From contig JBAUII010000068.1 of the NCBI GenBank assembly GCA_049682815.1, positions 4,908 to 68,907 of the forward strand: a DNA stretch of 64,000 bases, read 5' to 3'. Below the pieces are notes generated by a model. That model saw only the letters and a list, made by a program, of their open reading frames with translations, searched no databases and was not told the DNA's origin. Both the position numbers and the translations under genes were made by a program. Every line of letters begins with the position of its first letter. Within the stretch, counting starts at the first letter, position 1. The stretch is from DASWID01 sp049682815 (lineage in GTDB: Bacteria > Desulfobacterota_D > UBA1144 > Nemesobacterales > CSP1-2). This document shows, piece by piece, positions 35,048-44,235 of this stretch.

Positions 35048-35965
35048 ATGCAAGAAAGCATAACTCAAGTCGACAAGGTTATCTCTGCAGAAAAACAAAA
35101 ATCCGTTTGTCGTGAAATTAGGTCTCATGATCTAAGACTCAGAGGTTTTAGTTTCGATCTTAGCTCCAAAACGCTCATCATGGGCGTTCTTAATGTAACA
35201 CCCGATTCATTCTTTGACGGTGGAAAGTATCTTGAAATAGACAAGGCGCTAAGCCATCTAGATGAAATGATCAACGATGGGGCCGATATCATAGATATTG
35301 GGGGAGAATCAACAAGACCTGGCTCGCAAGGTGTTTCCGAAAGAGTAGAACTTGAGCGAGTGATACCCGTAATCAAAGCGGCTGTAAGGGGCTTCAATGT
35401 TCCTGTGTCAATAGATACAACCAAGTCAAATGTTGCCAAAGAGGCTTTAGAAGAAGGCGCGTCTATGGTAAACGATATTAGTGGACTTAAATTTGATCCA
35501 GAGATTGCAAAGATAGTCGCTGCCTATGATGCAGGACTTGTTATCATGCATACCCCTTCTCATCCAGTAGACATGCAGAATATGACAAATTATGAATCAA
35601 TTGTTCATGATATAATTAAATCACTTAGTGATTCCGTCGAATTGGCAGAAAGCGCCGGGGTGTCACCATACAGTATAATGGTGGATCCCGGGATTGGCTT
35701 TGGAAAAACCACCGAGCAAAATCTCAAACTTCTAAAACACTTAAATGAATTCCTCATTCTCAGGAAGCCAGTTTTGATCGGCACTTCAAGAAAATCATTC
35801 ATTGGTAAAATAATTGGCTCTGATAATTTCGACGACAGATTAGAAGGCACTTCCGCTACTGTCGCAATCGCTATAATGAATGGCGCGTCAATCATCAGGG
35901 TACACGACGTGCGGAATATGAAGAGGGTTGCTCAGGTAGTGGATGCAACTGTAAATACAGAGTGA
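35048..35965 (+). CDS. folP: Dihydropteroate synthase
   Basis: Joins dihydropterin pyrophosphate and p-aminobenzoate in folate synthesis, and is the target of sulfonamides. The TIM-barrel signatures are MGVLNVTPDSFFDGG, GADIIDIGGESTRPGSQ, DPGIGFGKT, GTSRKSFIG and the C-terminal IIRVHDV. At 305 residues it is about 25 longer than many FolPs, through an N-terminal extension (about residues 1-35) before the barrel. An internal start cannot be excluded. folC lies elsewhere in the window at 41015. Confidence 0.95.
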   Translation: MQESITQVDKVISAEKQKSVCREIRSHDLRLRGFSFDLSSKTLIMGVLNVTPDSFFDGGKYLEIDKALSHLDEMINDGADIIDIGGESTRPGSQGVSERVELERVIPVIKAAVRGFNVPVSIDTTKSNVAKEALEEGASMVNDISGLKFDPEIAKIVAAYDAGLVIMHTPSHPVDMQNMTNYESIVHDIIKSLSDSVELAESAGVSPYSIMVDPGIGFGKTTEQNLKLLKHLNEFLILRKPVLIGTSRKSFIGKIIGSDNFDDRLEGTSATVAIAIMNGASIIRVHDVRNMKRVAQVVDATVNTE

Positions 35966-36016
35966 GTAAAACTTTTTAGAGTAGTAGCAAATTCATCAAA
36001 CTTGAAGGTCTAAACC

Positions 36017-36850
36017 GTGTTTGACGCTATATCAAACTTTAGAATCGTATGGGACAGCTTAGACATACTTATAGTCGCGTTGATCGTATATTATATTCTG
36101 ACCCTGATCGAGGGGACCCGAGCAGTTCAAATGCTTGTAGGTCTTGGCGCACTGTTCCTGTTATATCTCTTCTCACAACGATGGGAATTCTTCACGCTCG
36201 GCTGGATATTGGGGCATTTCCTGGGTTCCATAATCTTAATTGTTGTCATCCTATTTCAACAGGATATTAGAAAAGCCCTCGCGGCACTTGGCAAAAATCC
36301 TTTTCTCATAAATATATCTCCGGGAAAGTCGGAAAAACATATTGTTGACGAAATCGTGAAGGCGACTAGCTTTTTGTCCAATCGGCAGATCGGTGCCATT
36401 ATAGCATTAGAGAAAGATAACAGCCTAGCCGATTTTGTCGAAATAGGAATGAAGATAGATGGTTGGGTATCTACGGAACTTATAATAAGTATATTCAATC
36501 CTTCGTCTCCACTGCATGACGGTGGAATCATAATCGGAAATAACAAAATCTTATCTGCCGGATCCTTTTTCCCCCTTGCAACCGATCCAGAACTTGAGAG
36601 AGAACTGGGTACGAGGCATAGAGCTGCAATTGGACTATCCGGGGAAACAGATGCCATAGTTGTTGTCGTCTCCGAGGAAACCGGAATTGTGTCCCTTGGT
36701 CATGAAGGCGAATTGACCAGGGGGCTTGACGCGACTTCTCTTACTAACCGTCTTAACGACCTATTGGAATTAAAAAAGCAAAAAACAGAAGGAATTGGCC
36801 TTATAGACCGCATACTAAGGAAGAGGCAAGTAGAAAGGAAAAGTGCTTAA
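36017..36850 (+). CDS. cdaA: Diadenylate cyclase CdaA (c-di-AMP synthase)
   Basis: Makes cyclic di-AMP from two ATP. Three predicted membrane helices occupy about residues 15-85, followed by a DisA_N catalytic domain with the DGGIIIG and GTRHRAAIG motifs that form the active site. It is followed by ybbR (overlapping 8 bases) and glmM, the conserved cdaA-cdaR-glmM module in which CdaR and GlmM modulate the cyclase and tie it to cell-wall precursor supply. The GTG start at 36017 gives the full first membrane helix. Confidence 0.96.
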   Translation: MFDAISNFRIVWDSLDILIVALIVYYILTLIEGTRAVQMLVGLGALFLLYLFSQRWEFFTLGWILGHFLGSIILIVVILFQQDIRKALAALGKNPFLINISPGKSEKHIVDEIVKATSFLSNRQIGAIIALEKDNSLADFVEIGMKIDGWVSTELIISIFNPSSPLHDGGIIIGNNKILSAGSFFPLATDPELERELGTRHRAAIGLSGETDAIVVVVSEETGIVSLGHEGELTRGLDATSLTNRLNDLLELKKQKTEGIGLIDRILRKRQVERKSA

Positions 36851-37793
36851 TAATATAAATAATGCAATTAAAAATATTTTCGTTAAAAATATAGGCAAAA
36901 AGATTTTCGCGATCGCCATTTCAATATTTATCTGGCTTGTAGTCTCACTGGAGTCAAGCGTTGAAAAGAATATTACAATAGATGTAAATTACGCGAATTT
37001 GCCTCCGGGTCTGGTCATTACAAATGAACCTCCGGAAGAACTAAATCTCGTTGTTAGGGGCACACGAACTCAACTTTCAACCCTTTCGCCCCAAAATCTG
37101 ATTTTTTCAATCGACGTCGCTCACGTCTCCACTGGTCTATCCAAGTTCAACATACGGGCAGAGCAGATAAGGCCACCCCGAGGAATACAAGTGATCGGAA
37201 TCAGCCCGGCCGAAGTGACAGTTGATGTAGACGAATTAATCCGTAAGAATGTGCCTGTCGAACCTATAATAGGTGTTCCAGAGACTGGATACGAGATCGT
37301 AGGGAAGCCCGACGTTGTACCATCTATGACAACAGTCAGTGGTCCCAAATCAATTGTTTCCGACATGAAGTTTATTCCAACAGATACCATATCAACAATA
37401 CGAGAAACGTCAAAGTTTACCATCGAAGTACCTTTGCGGTCCCCTCATCGTTTGGTAAAACTGATTGGTGATAAAACGACTCGCGTTACTATAAATATAG
37501 AGGAAAAGACACTGGAAAAAGAGTTCAAAGACCTAGATATAAAATTTGTAAACTTTGAGAATCTAAATTTTGAACCGAGAGGAATGTTAAAGGCCGAGGT
37601 TGCATTCGAAGGGCCCTACAGTCTTATAAAGAACCTGAATAGCAATGATATCGAGGTCTATGTGGATGTTGGCAAGCTTAAGGAAACTGACAAAAAATTA
37701 CAGAAATTAAATGTGAGTGTTTCTTATCCCTTTACCAATAGCATAAAGCTAAAGAAACAGGAACCCAAGACACTTGAAATAAAATTAAACTAG
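36843..37793 (+). CDS. cdaR: YbbR/CdaR-like regulator of diadenylate cyclase
   Basis: One N-terminal membrane helix (KIFAIAISIFIWLVVSLESS) is followed by an extracytoplasmic region with about three to four YbbR repeats (for example NLPPGLVITNEPPEELNLVVRG and VPVEPIIGVPETGYEIVG). In Firmicutes the equivalent protein binds and controls CdaA across the membrane. Here that role is inferred from the same operon order. The GTG start overlaps the end of cdaA by 8 bases, which suggests translational coupling. glmM follows 13 bases on. Confidence 0.9.
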   Translation: MLNNINNAIKNIFVKNIGKKIFAIAISIFIWLVVSLESSVEKNITIDVNYANLPPGLVITNEPPEELNLVVRGTRTQLSTLSPQNLIFSIDVAHVSTGLSKFNIRAEQIRPPRGIQVIGISPAEVTVDVDELIRKNVPVEPIIGVPETGYEIVGKPDVVPSMTTVSGPKSIVSDMKFIPTDTISTIRETSKFTIEVPLRSPHRLVKLIGDKTTRVTINIEEKTLEKEFKDLDIKFVNFENLNFEPRGMLKAEVAFEGPYSLIKNLNSNDIEVYVDVGKLKETDKKLQKLNVSVSYPFTNSIKLKKQEPKTLEIKLN

Positions 37794-37806
37794 CCGGAGA
37801 ATAGAT

Positions 37807-39183
37807 TTGAACCATAAAAGAGAGCGTCTCTTTGGCACAGATGGAATAAGGGGGATAGCAAATCTACACCCCATGACTCCGGAGATAAGCCTAAGACTTG
37901 GAAAGGCTCTTGTGAGTGTCCTGACGCATGAGAAATCAGATGAAAGGAGACTGAAAGTCGTAATCGGAAAGGACACAAGGCTATCAGGTTACATTTTTGA
38001 ACAAGCTATATCTGCTGGAATTGCGTCGATGGGAGCGGACGTTCTCCTTGTTGGCCCCCTTCCTACGCCTGCGGTAGCATTTCTTACGACAAATATGCGA
38101 GCCGATGCCGGAGTGGTGATATCCGCCTCCCATAACACCTTTGAGGACAACGGAATTAAGGTTTTTGATAAACTTGGCTTTAAACTTCCGGATGAGAAGG
38201 AAGTGGAGATAGAGGAATTAATTTCAAGCGACAGGATCGATGATCTGCGGGTCAGGGGAACGGAGATTGGAAAAGCTTTCAGGGTTGACGACGCACCTGG
38301 AAGGTATGTGGTATTTGTTAAGAATACACTCGCCAAGGATTTAACACTTGATGGGATCAAGATAGTTCTCGATTGTGCAAACGGCGCGTCTTACAGGGTT
38401 TCTCCCCTAGTATTTCAGGAACTAGGTGCAGAACTGACAACCGTAGGCGTTAGTCCGGACGGCAGAAATATAAACACAAACTGTGGAAGTTTGAATCCCG
38501 AATTACTAAGACAAAGGGTTTTAGAAATGCGTGCTGATATAGGGATCGCCCTGGATGGGGATGCAGACAGAGTGGTTTTTTGTGATGAGACTGGCGATGT
38601 AGTCGATGGTGACAAAATCATAGCACTTCTTGCAGATGAGATGATTTCAACTGGTTCATTATCAAAAAACACAGTGGTTGCGACTATTATGAGTAATATG
38701 GGTCTTGAGATATTCCTGAAAAATAGGGGATGTCATCTGGTTAGGACGCAGGTCGGCGACAGATATGTAGTCGAGGAGATGAGGAGGAGGGGATGCGATT
38801 TTGGGGGCGAGAAATCAGGACACCTGATCTTCTTAAATCACGGAACAACGGGAGATGGGACTTTAGCTGCCCTTCAAGTTTTATCAATCATGAAGAGTAA
38901 GGGCAGAAATCTCTCCGAGCTCACAAAAATACTCGATCTTTTTCCTCAATTACTGATAAACGTCAGGGTTAAGGAGAAAAGACCCTTTAGAGATATACCC
39001 ATAGTCACAAAATTAATCTCCTCGAAAGAAAAGGAACATGACGGACAGATAAGAATTAACTTGAGATATTCTGGTACCGAGCCCGTGGCAAGGATTATGG
39101 TAGAGGGAGAAGACGATCTGATAGTAAAGGAAACTGCCGAGGAGATCGCCAATGAAATAGATCGCCAAATAGGCGAAAGGTAA
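37807..39183 (+). CDS. glmM: Phosphoglucosamine mutase
   Basis: Converts glucosamine-6-phosphate to glucosamine-1-phosphate for UDP-GlcNAc and peptidoglycan. It has an N-terminal LFGTDGIRG, the phosphoserine loop VVISASHNTFEDNGIK (the family usually has SHNPYYDNGIK), the metal loop DGDADR, the sugar loop GGEKSGH, and the phosphate-binding RYSGTEP. 458 residues is typical. The TTG start at 37807 follows a GGAGA box. It closes the cdaA-cdaR-glmM module, and pdxJ starts 2 bases after its stop. Confidence 0.96.
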   Translation: MNHKRERLFGTDGIRGIANLHPMTPEISLRLGKALVSVLTHEKSDERRLKVVIGKDTRLSGYIFEQAISAGIASMGADVLLVGPLPTPAVAFLTTNMRADAGVVISASHNTFEDNGIKVFDKLGFKLPDEKEVEIEELISSDRIDDLRVRGTEIGKAFRVDDAPGRYVVFVKNTLAKDLTLDGIKIVLDCANGASYRVSPLVFQELGAELTTVGVSPDGRNINTNCGSLNPELLRQRVLEMRADIGIALDGDADRVVFCDETGDVVDGDKIIALLADEMISTGSLSKNTVVATIMSNMGLEIFLKNRGCHLVRTQVGDRYVVEEMRRRGCDFGGEKSGHLIFLNHGTTGDGTLAALQVLSIMKSKGRNLSELTKILDLFPQLLINVRVKEKRPFRDIPIVTKLISSKEKEHDGQIRINLRYSGTEPVARIMVEGEDDLIVKETAEEIANEIDRQIGER

Positions 39184-39185
39184 TC

Positions 39186-39899
39186 ATGCCAAGACTGAAT
39201 GTGAACATAGACCATATCGCTACAATACGGGAAGCAAGGAAATCAAGAGAGCCAGATCCGGTCCTAGCAGCCTACTTAGCTGAACTGGCAGGAGCTGAAG
39301 GCATAGTGGTCCATCTCCGGGAAGACAGGAGGCATATTCAAGACAGGGACCTCTTGATTCTTAGAAAAACCGTGAAGACGAGACTCAACCTGGAAATGGC
39401 ACCGACTAGTGAGATGATAGATATAGCTTTGGATGTAAGGCCGGATATGGTCACGCTCGTCCCCGAGAAGAGAGAAGAAATAACCACCGAAGGCGGACTC
39501 GATGTTTTCAAGAACCCCGAGACCGTAGCGCATGTGATAAACGAGATCAAGACAGGTGGGATAATTGTTAGCGTTTTCATCGATCCTAACGCTAAACAAA
39601 TTGAACTGGTGAGGAAAGCTGGTGCAGAGATGGTAGAGATTCATACGGGAAACTATGCCAATGCTAAAAACGAAAAAGGCCAAGAGAATGAGCTCATTAT
39701 GATCCAGGAAGCAGTTGAGTATTCGGAGAAGCTTGGGCTTAGAGTAGCCGCCGGACACGGTCTTAACTACACAAATGTACGGAAGGTATCCACTCTGAAG
39801 GGAATCGAACAACTAAATATAGGCCACAGTATTATCGCTAATGCCGTTATTGTAGGGCTTGAAAAGGCCGTACGGGAAATGGTTGCCCTTTGCCGGTAG
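39186..39899 (+). CDS. pdxJ: Pyridoxine 5'-phosphate synthase
   Basis: Last step of DXP-dependent vitamin B6 synthesis. It condenses 1-deoxyxylulose-5-phosphate with 3-amino-2-oxopropyl phosphate. The N-terminal LNVNIDHIATIREAR, the HLREDRRHIQDRDL motif, the ELEMAPT-like NLEMAPTSEM, the EIHTGNYA and the VAAGHGLNY motifs are all present. 237 residues is the normal size. It is the last gene of the cdaA-glmM-pdxJ run. acpS, a frequent next gene elsewhere, is not here. Confidence 0.96.
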   Translation: MPRLNVNIDHIATIREARKSREPDPVLAAYLAELAGAEGIVVHLREDRRHIQDRDLLILRKTVKTRLNLEMAPTSEMIDIALDVRPDMVTLVPEKREEITTEGGLDVFKNPETVAHVINEIKTGGIIVSVFIDPNAKQIELVRKAGAEMVEIHTGNYANAKNEKGQENELIMIQEAVEYSEKLGLRVAAGHGLNYTNVRKVSTLKGIEQLNIGHSIIANAVIVGLEKAVREMVALCR

Positions 39900-39965
39900 G
39901 AAATTAAAGGCTTGTAAATGCTACACTGATTGATCTAGAAAGGGTGATACTAGTTTTTCGCGTCA

Positions 39966-40445
39966 TTAAAAACCAGATGCACGTTGCTTTTGTTCAGGGC
40001 AAGAAGAGCAGTAGCCATAGAGCTCTAACTTATGATTTATTACATTAAAATTGTTCATACTTGCCACCTGGTTCGAGCAGGATTCGATTTGGTCATTGGC
40101 AAATTCTATAATCTTCCCGCATCCAAGACATATGAGATGATCGTGATGTTCTCCTTCAAATCTTACCGGTTCATACTTGGCTCTACCATCTCCGAAATTC
40201 CTTTCGAAAGCAAGGCCGCATTCTTTAAAGAGCTTTAGGGTCCGGTAAATAGTGGCATAACCAATCCTGGGATGATGTTTTTTGACACTCTCGTATAGTT
40301 CATCAACCGTAACATGCTTACCGAGATAATTGAAAAATCTATCAAATATAATATCTCTTTGAGTCGTGGATTTTAAACGCTTCTTTGCGATGTATTCTTG
40401 CAGGTATTTTTTGCGCTCGGCCTTAGGTCTTACCTTTGGAATCAA
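39966..40445 (-). CDS. fur: Ferric uptake regulator family repressor
   Basis: Metal-dependent repressor of iron uptake. It has an N-terminal winged helix (about residues 20-85, with TTQRDIIFDRFF and GYATIYRTLKLF) and a C-terminal dimerisation domain with the HHDHLICLGCGKIIEF metal motif and a second CSSCPE cysteine pair near the end. It is most like Fur rather than Zur or PerR, but metal choice is not certain. A perfect palindromic Fur box sits 26 bases upstream of its start, which supports Fur identity and autoregulation. Confidence 0.92.
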   Translation of the reverse strand: MIPKVRPKAERKKYLQEYIAKKRLKSTTQRDIIFDRFFNYLGKHVTVDELYESVKKHHPRIGYATIYRTLKLFKECGLAFERNFGDGRAKYEPVRFEGEHHDHLICLGCGKIIEFANDQIESCSNQVASMNNFNVINHKLELYGYCSSCPEQKQRASGF

Positions 40446-40470
40446 CGTCGGTTCCTTATTTACATTTTTT

Positions 40471-40485
40471 TGATAATCATTATCA
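40471..40485. promoter_or_regulatory. Fur box (7-1-7 palindrome) upstream of fur
   Basis: TGATAATCATTATCA is a perfect inverted repeat around a central C and matches the core of the classical Fur operator (GATAATGATAATCATTATC). It is placed in the promoter region of fur. The HIT-family gene reads divergently, 144 bases away on the other side, and might share control. Confidence 0.85.
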
Positions 40486-40628
40486 ATTTTACATGATAAC
40501 TCAATATTAGCAACAAATATTTTCCATTTGGGAATTATTACCAGTGGATCTTCACATTTCCTGTTACAATTTATCGCTTGAGCTAAAATGTACCCGAACC
40601 AGTTTTTTGATTAACCAGGAGAGCGAGA

Positions 40629-40973
40629 ATGGATAATTGTATATTTTGTAATATAGTAAAAAAGGAAGCCGAATGCGACATAGTTTACGAAGATCACGAC
40701 TCTATAGCATTTACCGATATAAATAAGCAAGCGCCGGTCCACATACTGGTAATTCCGAAGAAGCATATACGCTCACTATCCGAGATTAAAGATGCTGACC
40801 TGCCTATCATCGGACATCTATTCGATGTTGCAAATAATGTGGCAGAGCAACAGGGGATAAGCAAAAAGGGATACAGACTGGTCATAAATTGTGGCATAGA
40901 GAGTGGACAGTCAGTATGGCATCTTCACATACATGTATTAGGGGGGCGGAGAATGACCTGGCCGCCCGGTTGA
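40629..40973 (+). CDS. HIT-family nucleotide hydrolase, HinT-like
   Basis: Histidine-triad protein of 114 residues: CIFCNIVKKE at the N-terminus, PVHILVIPKKHI, and the catalytic triad HLHIHVLGGRRM near the C-terminus. HinT-type enzymes hydrolyse nucleoside phosphoramidates and acyl-adenylates. Cys-x2-Cys at the start is common in bacterial HinT. A strong GGAGAGCG-type box precedes the ATG. folC follows 41 bases downstream. Confidence 0.93.
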   Translation: MDNCIFCNIVKKEAECDIVYEDHDSIAFTDINKQAPVHILVIPKKHIRSLSEIKDADLPIIGHLFDVANNVAEQQGISKKGYRLVINCGIESGQSVWHLHIHVLGGRRMTWPPG

Positions 40974-41014
40974 TACATCGATGCCCAAAATCCATAAGAG
41001 CCGGATACTGAAAA

Positions 41015-42295
41015 ATGCGTAACGCCGTTAACTACCTCAACTCTCTTGGTGCACACAGGATAAATCTGAGTCTTGATAGGATTTCGAAAATTCTTGAAGC
41101 CTTTGATAATCCTCATAATAAATTAGCCTCAATTATAATTGCCGGAACAAACGGCAAAGGTTCCGTAGCAGCCATCACAGCATCCATACTGAGTGCTGCC
41201 GGCTTCAAGGTTGGTCTCTACACATCTCCTCATCTGGTTAACATTTCAGAGAGAATAACAGTAAATGACGAAGTGATATTCCCTAGCGATCTGAGTCGAT
41301 TAATAATGAAGATTAAGGGAAAGGCTTCGATGATCTTGACCGAACAACCGACTTATTTTGAGGTATTAACGGCTGTTGCATTTCAATTTTTTCATGAAAA
41401 ACAGGTGGATTGCGCAGTGCTTGAAGTAGGTATGGGCGGGAGATTTGACGCGACAAACGTAGCAAACCCAATCGTTTCTGTCATAACGAACATTCACTTG
41501 GATCATACTGAGTATCTCGGAAACAATATCGAGAAGATCGCCTACGAAAAGTCGGGAGTGATTAAATATGGAGTGCCGGTTGTCACTGGGGCAGATGGAT
41601 CGGCGCTGGATGTTATAAGGACCGTAGCAGAGAAAAAATCTGCCAGCGTCTTGTATATGGGAAGGGATTTCTCCACAAAGTCAGAAAACTCAGCTTACTT
41701 TGACTATAGGGGTCATTCATTCAATTTAATAAACCTTCACCTCAGCCTTCCGGGCTTATATCAGGTGAATAATGCAGCATTGGCAATCGCTACAATAGAA
41801 ACCCTGTGCGAACGTTATGGAATAGACATAGATGAGAAAAGTTTAAGGACAGGACTTTCAACCGCCACTTGGGAAGGCAGGATGGAGACACTTACATTAA
41901 ATCCCCCTTTGATCCTAGACGGCGCGCATAATCCTTCTGCCGCATATGCATTAAGAAGCTCACTTACGCATGCCTATCCTGAGCAGAAATTTCTATTCTT
42001 AATAGGAATGCTCGCCGACAAGGATCACGAAAATTATGTAAAACAATTATCACCCATCACAGAAGGTATGATAATCACGGAGATTCCATCGGAGAGACGT
42101 ATGCCTTCAGAAGATCTTGCAAGAATTGCAGGAAGTTATGTTGACAGCATAAGAGTGATAAAAGATTCCGAAGCGGCTTTTGTCGAGCTTAAGAAGCATA
42201 ATGCTACCCCAGCCTGCATCACTGGCTCTCTATATCTTATCGGCGCCATAAAGAAATTAATCAAGGGAAACCCTGAGAGTATTAGAAAAGAATGA
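41015..42295 (+). CDS. folC: Folylpolyglutamate/dihydrofolate synthase
   Basis: Adds glutamate to folates, and often also dihydropteroate. The P-loop is GTNGKGSVAAI, the Mur-ligase-type motifs are YTSPHLVNISERI, EVGMGGRFDATN, NIHLDHTEYLG and EKSGVIK, and the C-terminal domain has LILDGAHNPSA. 426 residues is normal. It complements folP at 35048 in the folate pathway. Bifunctionality is likely if no folA/folE-linked second ligase exists, but this cannot be read here. Confidence 0.95.
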   Translation: MRNAVNYLNSLGAHRINLSLDRISKILEAFDNPHNKLASIIIAGTNGKGSVAAITASILSAAGFKVGLYTSPHLVNISERITVNDEVIFPSDLSRLIMKIKGKASMILTEQPTYFEVLTAVAFQFFHEKQVDCAVLEVGMGGRFDATNVANPIVSVITNIHLDHTEYLGNNIEKIAYEKSGVIKYGVPVVTGADGSALDVIRTVAEKKSASVLYMGRDFSTKSENSAYFDYRGHSFNLINLHLSLPGLYQVNNAALAIATIETLCERYGIDIDEKSLRTGLSTATWEGRMETLTLNPPLILDGAHNPSAAYALRSSLTHAYPEQKFLFLIGMLADKDHENYVKQLSPITEGMIITEIPSERRMPSEDLARIAGSYVDSIRVIKDSEAAFVELKKHNATPACITGSLYLIGAIKKLIKGNPESIRKE

Positions 42296-42370
42296 AAGTT
42301 AGTATAAAATATGGAGACCTATATCGTATCCAAATCCCGTCATCGTCTCTTTTCCAATTGGAGGTCGTAG

Positions 42371-43405
42371 ATTAAAAAGCTAGGGATATTTCTCGATAAT
42401 CTTTATTTTCAACACGACAATGGCATGGGTCACCCAGAGTCCCAGGACCGTCTCTTGGCCATCTGGGACATGCTTCAGGAAACTAACCTAACTGAAGAGC
42501 TGGAAGTATTGGAGCCCAGGGATGCGACCAAGGAAGAGATATGCCTGGTTCACGATCCAAAATACTTTGATATGATAAAATCTACGAGTGGCAAGCCTAG
42601 GGTATATTTAGACACCGACACATCTACCTGCCCGGTATCGTTCGCTGCAGCGGTTCGTGCAGCGGGAGGTATGTTATCTGCTGTTGATGCCATACTCACC
42701 AAGGAAATTGATATAGCATTTCCGTTGGTGCGTCCTCCGGGACATCATGCTGAAAAAAATATGGCAATGGGATTCTGTCTCTTCAACAACGTTGCAATAG
42801 GAGCATCCTATATTATTAGTTCAGGTAATTTTAAAAGAGTCTTAATTGTGGACTGGGATCTCCATCATGGAAATGGTACTCAGAATATGTTTTATGGTTC
42901 GGGAGAAGTTCTCTACTTCTCGACCCATCAGTATCCCCATTATCCAGGCACTGGTTCTGTCAAAGAAGTCGGCATCGGCGATGGCACAGGGTACAACATC
43001 AATGTACCACTTCCTGCGGGTATGGGGGATACAGAATATGCGAAAATCTTCTTTGAAATTCTCGGACCCGTTATAGGGCAATTCCGCCCTGAGTTTATCT
43101 TGGTCTCAGCGGGTTTCGATACCTATTTTGAAGATCCGCTAGGCGGTATGAATATAACGCCAAAGGGATTCGCACAGATGACAAGGTTTTTAAAGGAAGC
43201 CGCAGAAACGCATAGCGACGGAAACATTATTCTCATTCTTGAAGGTGGATATAATCTTGAGGGTCTCTGGCTCTCGACAAGAGAGGTCATAGAGGAATTG
43301 ATAGAGAAAAAGAAGACGGACTACCCTCGAACAGACCTGACGACGAGCGCGGATTCCATAATCGCAGATGTAAAGAGTACACACTCGAAGTACTGGAAAT
43401 TTTAA
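42371..43405 (+). CDS. Histone-deacetylase-family amidohydrolase, probable ATT start
   Basis: Zinc-dependent deacetylase fold related to AcuC, acetylpolyamine amidohydrolase and class II HDACs. The motifs are RPPGHHAEKNMAMGFC, the zinc site DWDLHHGNGTQ, SAGFDTYFEDPLGG and EGGYNL. The substrate (acetyl-lysine, acetylpolyamine or other) is unknown. The first ATG (42425) falls inside the conserved H-D-x-G-x-G-H-P-E motif and would remove it. The frame opens at 42371 with ATT and is preceded by TAG. A GGAGGT box (42360-42365) lies 5 bases upstream. No ATG, GTG, TTG or CTG lies between. Translation from ATT restores the family N-terminus (KKLGIFLDNLYFQHDNGMGH). The stop overlaps the convergent dnaC-like gene by 4 bases. 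Confidence 0.9.
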   Translation: MKKLGIFLDNLYFQHDNGMGHPESQDRLLAIWDMLQETNLTEELEVLEPRDATKEEICLVHDPKYFDMIKSTSGKPRVYLDTDTSTCPVSFAAAVRAAGGMLSAVDAILTKEIDIAFPLVRPPGHHAEKNMAMGFCLFNNVAIGASYIISSGNFKRVLIVDWDLHHGNGTQNMFYGSGEVLYFSTHQYPHYPGTGSVKEVGIGDGTGYNINVPLPAGMGDTEYAKIFFEILGPVIGQFRPEFILVSAGFDTYFEDPLGGMNITPKGFAQMTRFLKEAAETHSDGNIILILEGGYNLEGLWLSTREVIEELIEKKKTDYPRTDLTTSADSIIADVKSTHSKYWKF

Positions 43406-44229
43406 ACATTCCTCCGCACCCTTCTTATATCATCGCCCTTCAGGTGAATAAATTCACACATTTCATGGAGTCTGGATGTTATCCTTTTGCCAACCCTTAA
43501 CTCAAGTATTTCATAATCCTCAATCACCGGACCCTTCGTATAATCACTTCTTGAAACAAAGTTAGTTGTTACGAGTGTAATCTTTGAAGCGTTGTATCTC
43601 TTCGAGATCAACTGATCCAGTATGTTTAATTCCCAGTCACTACTCTTACCCTTTCCTAATTCGTCAATTGCCAAGACCTCCGCTTCGATTAGTGGGTTTA
43701 GCACCTCGATCTCCGGCGTCCCAAGTGAGTAAGCCTTTTTAAGTTCCGATAGAAGATCAAAGAAATCCTGAAACATACACCTTACACCATACCTCAGGGT
43801 AAGCTCAGATATCGTTCCTACCGTTAGATGTGTTTTACCGAGGCCTGGTGTCCCCATGAGCAGGAAACCCCGTTTCGTAGGATACTTCATCACGAACTCT
43901 TCCCTTGCATACTTCAGAGCCCTCTGCTGTGACTCATTATTCGATGGATCAAAGCCTGCGTCTACTTGAAGCACGTGCGAAAACTTTGCCGGTATCCCCG
44001 CCATATTGTAAAGTTTTACATTCCTTCGCACCGTCCCGCACATCTCACAAGCTTTGGTATTGATGTAACCGGCTGAATTCCTAGTAAAGACTAAGCCAGA
44101 GGAATTGCAATCGGCGCACCGTAGTACACAATTACACACTCTTGCATTCGCGTACTGACCCTTTTTTTCGACGAGGTACTCGTCGCCATGACAATTCTCA
44201 CATTCAATTGCCTTTTTCTTCCTAACCAT
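43402..44229 (-). CDS. DnaC/IstB-like AAA+ ATPase, probable helicase loader
   Basis: AAA+ protein of the DnaC family, predicted to load the replicative helicase. Walker A is GTPGLGKTHL, Walker B is VLAIDELGKG, and sensor-type residues lie in LVTTNFV. The N-terminal 100 residues carry several cysteine pairs (CENCHG, CNC, CADC, CEMCG) that may bind zinc, a feature shared with DnaC-like proteins of Gram-negative lineages outside the enterics. IstB proteins of IS21 transposons are related, but no istA is adjacent. The 220-residue gene just upstream is probably co-transcribed. Confidence 0.85.
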   Translation of the reverse strand: MVRKKKAIECENCHGDEYLVEKKGQYANARVCNCVLRCADCNSSGLVFTRNSAGYINTKACEMCGTVRRNVKLYNMAGIPAKFSHVLQVDAGFDPSNNESQQRALKYAREEFVMKYPTKRGFLLMGTPGLGKTHLTVGTISELTLRYGVRCMFQDFFDLLSELKKAYSLGTPEIEVLNPLIEAEVLAIDELGKGKSSDWELNILDQLISKRYNASKITLVTTNFVSRSDYTKGPVIEDYEILELRVGKRITSRLHEMCEFIHLKGDDIRRVRRNV

Positions 44230-44235
44230 ATCTAA

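Noticed and set aside
39276..39812. Minus-strand frame of 178 codons
   Set aside because: It is antisense to pdxJ, with no start signal or motif.
43402..44229. DnaC-like gene as IstB of an IS21 element
   Set aside because: No istA transposase, terminal repeats or target duplication nearby. The N-terminal cysteine pairs fit a helicase loader better.
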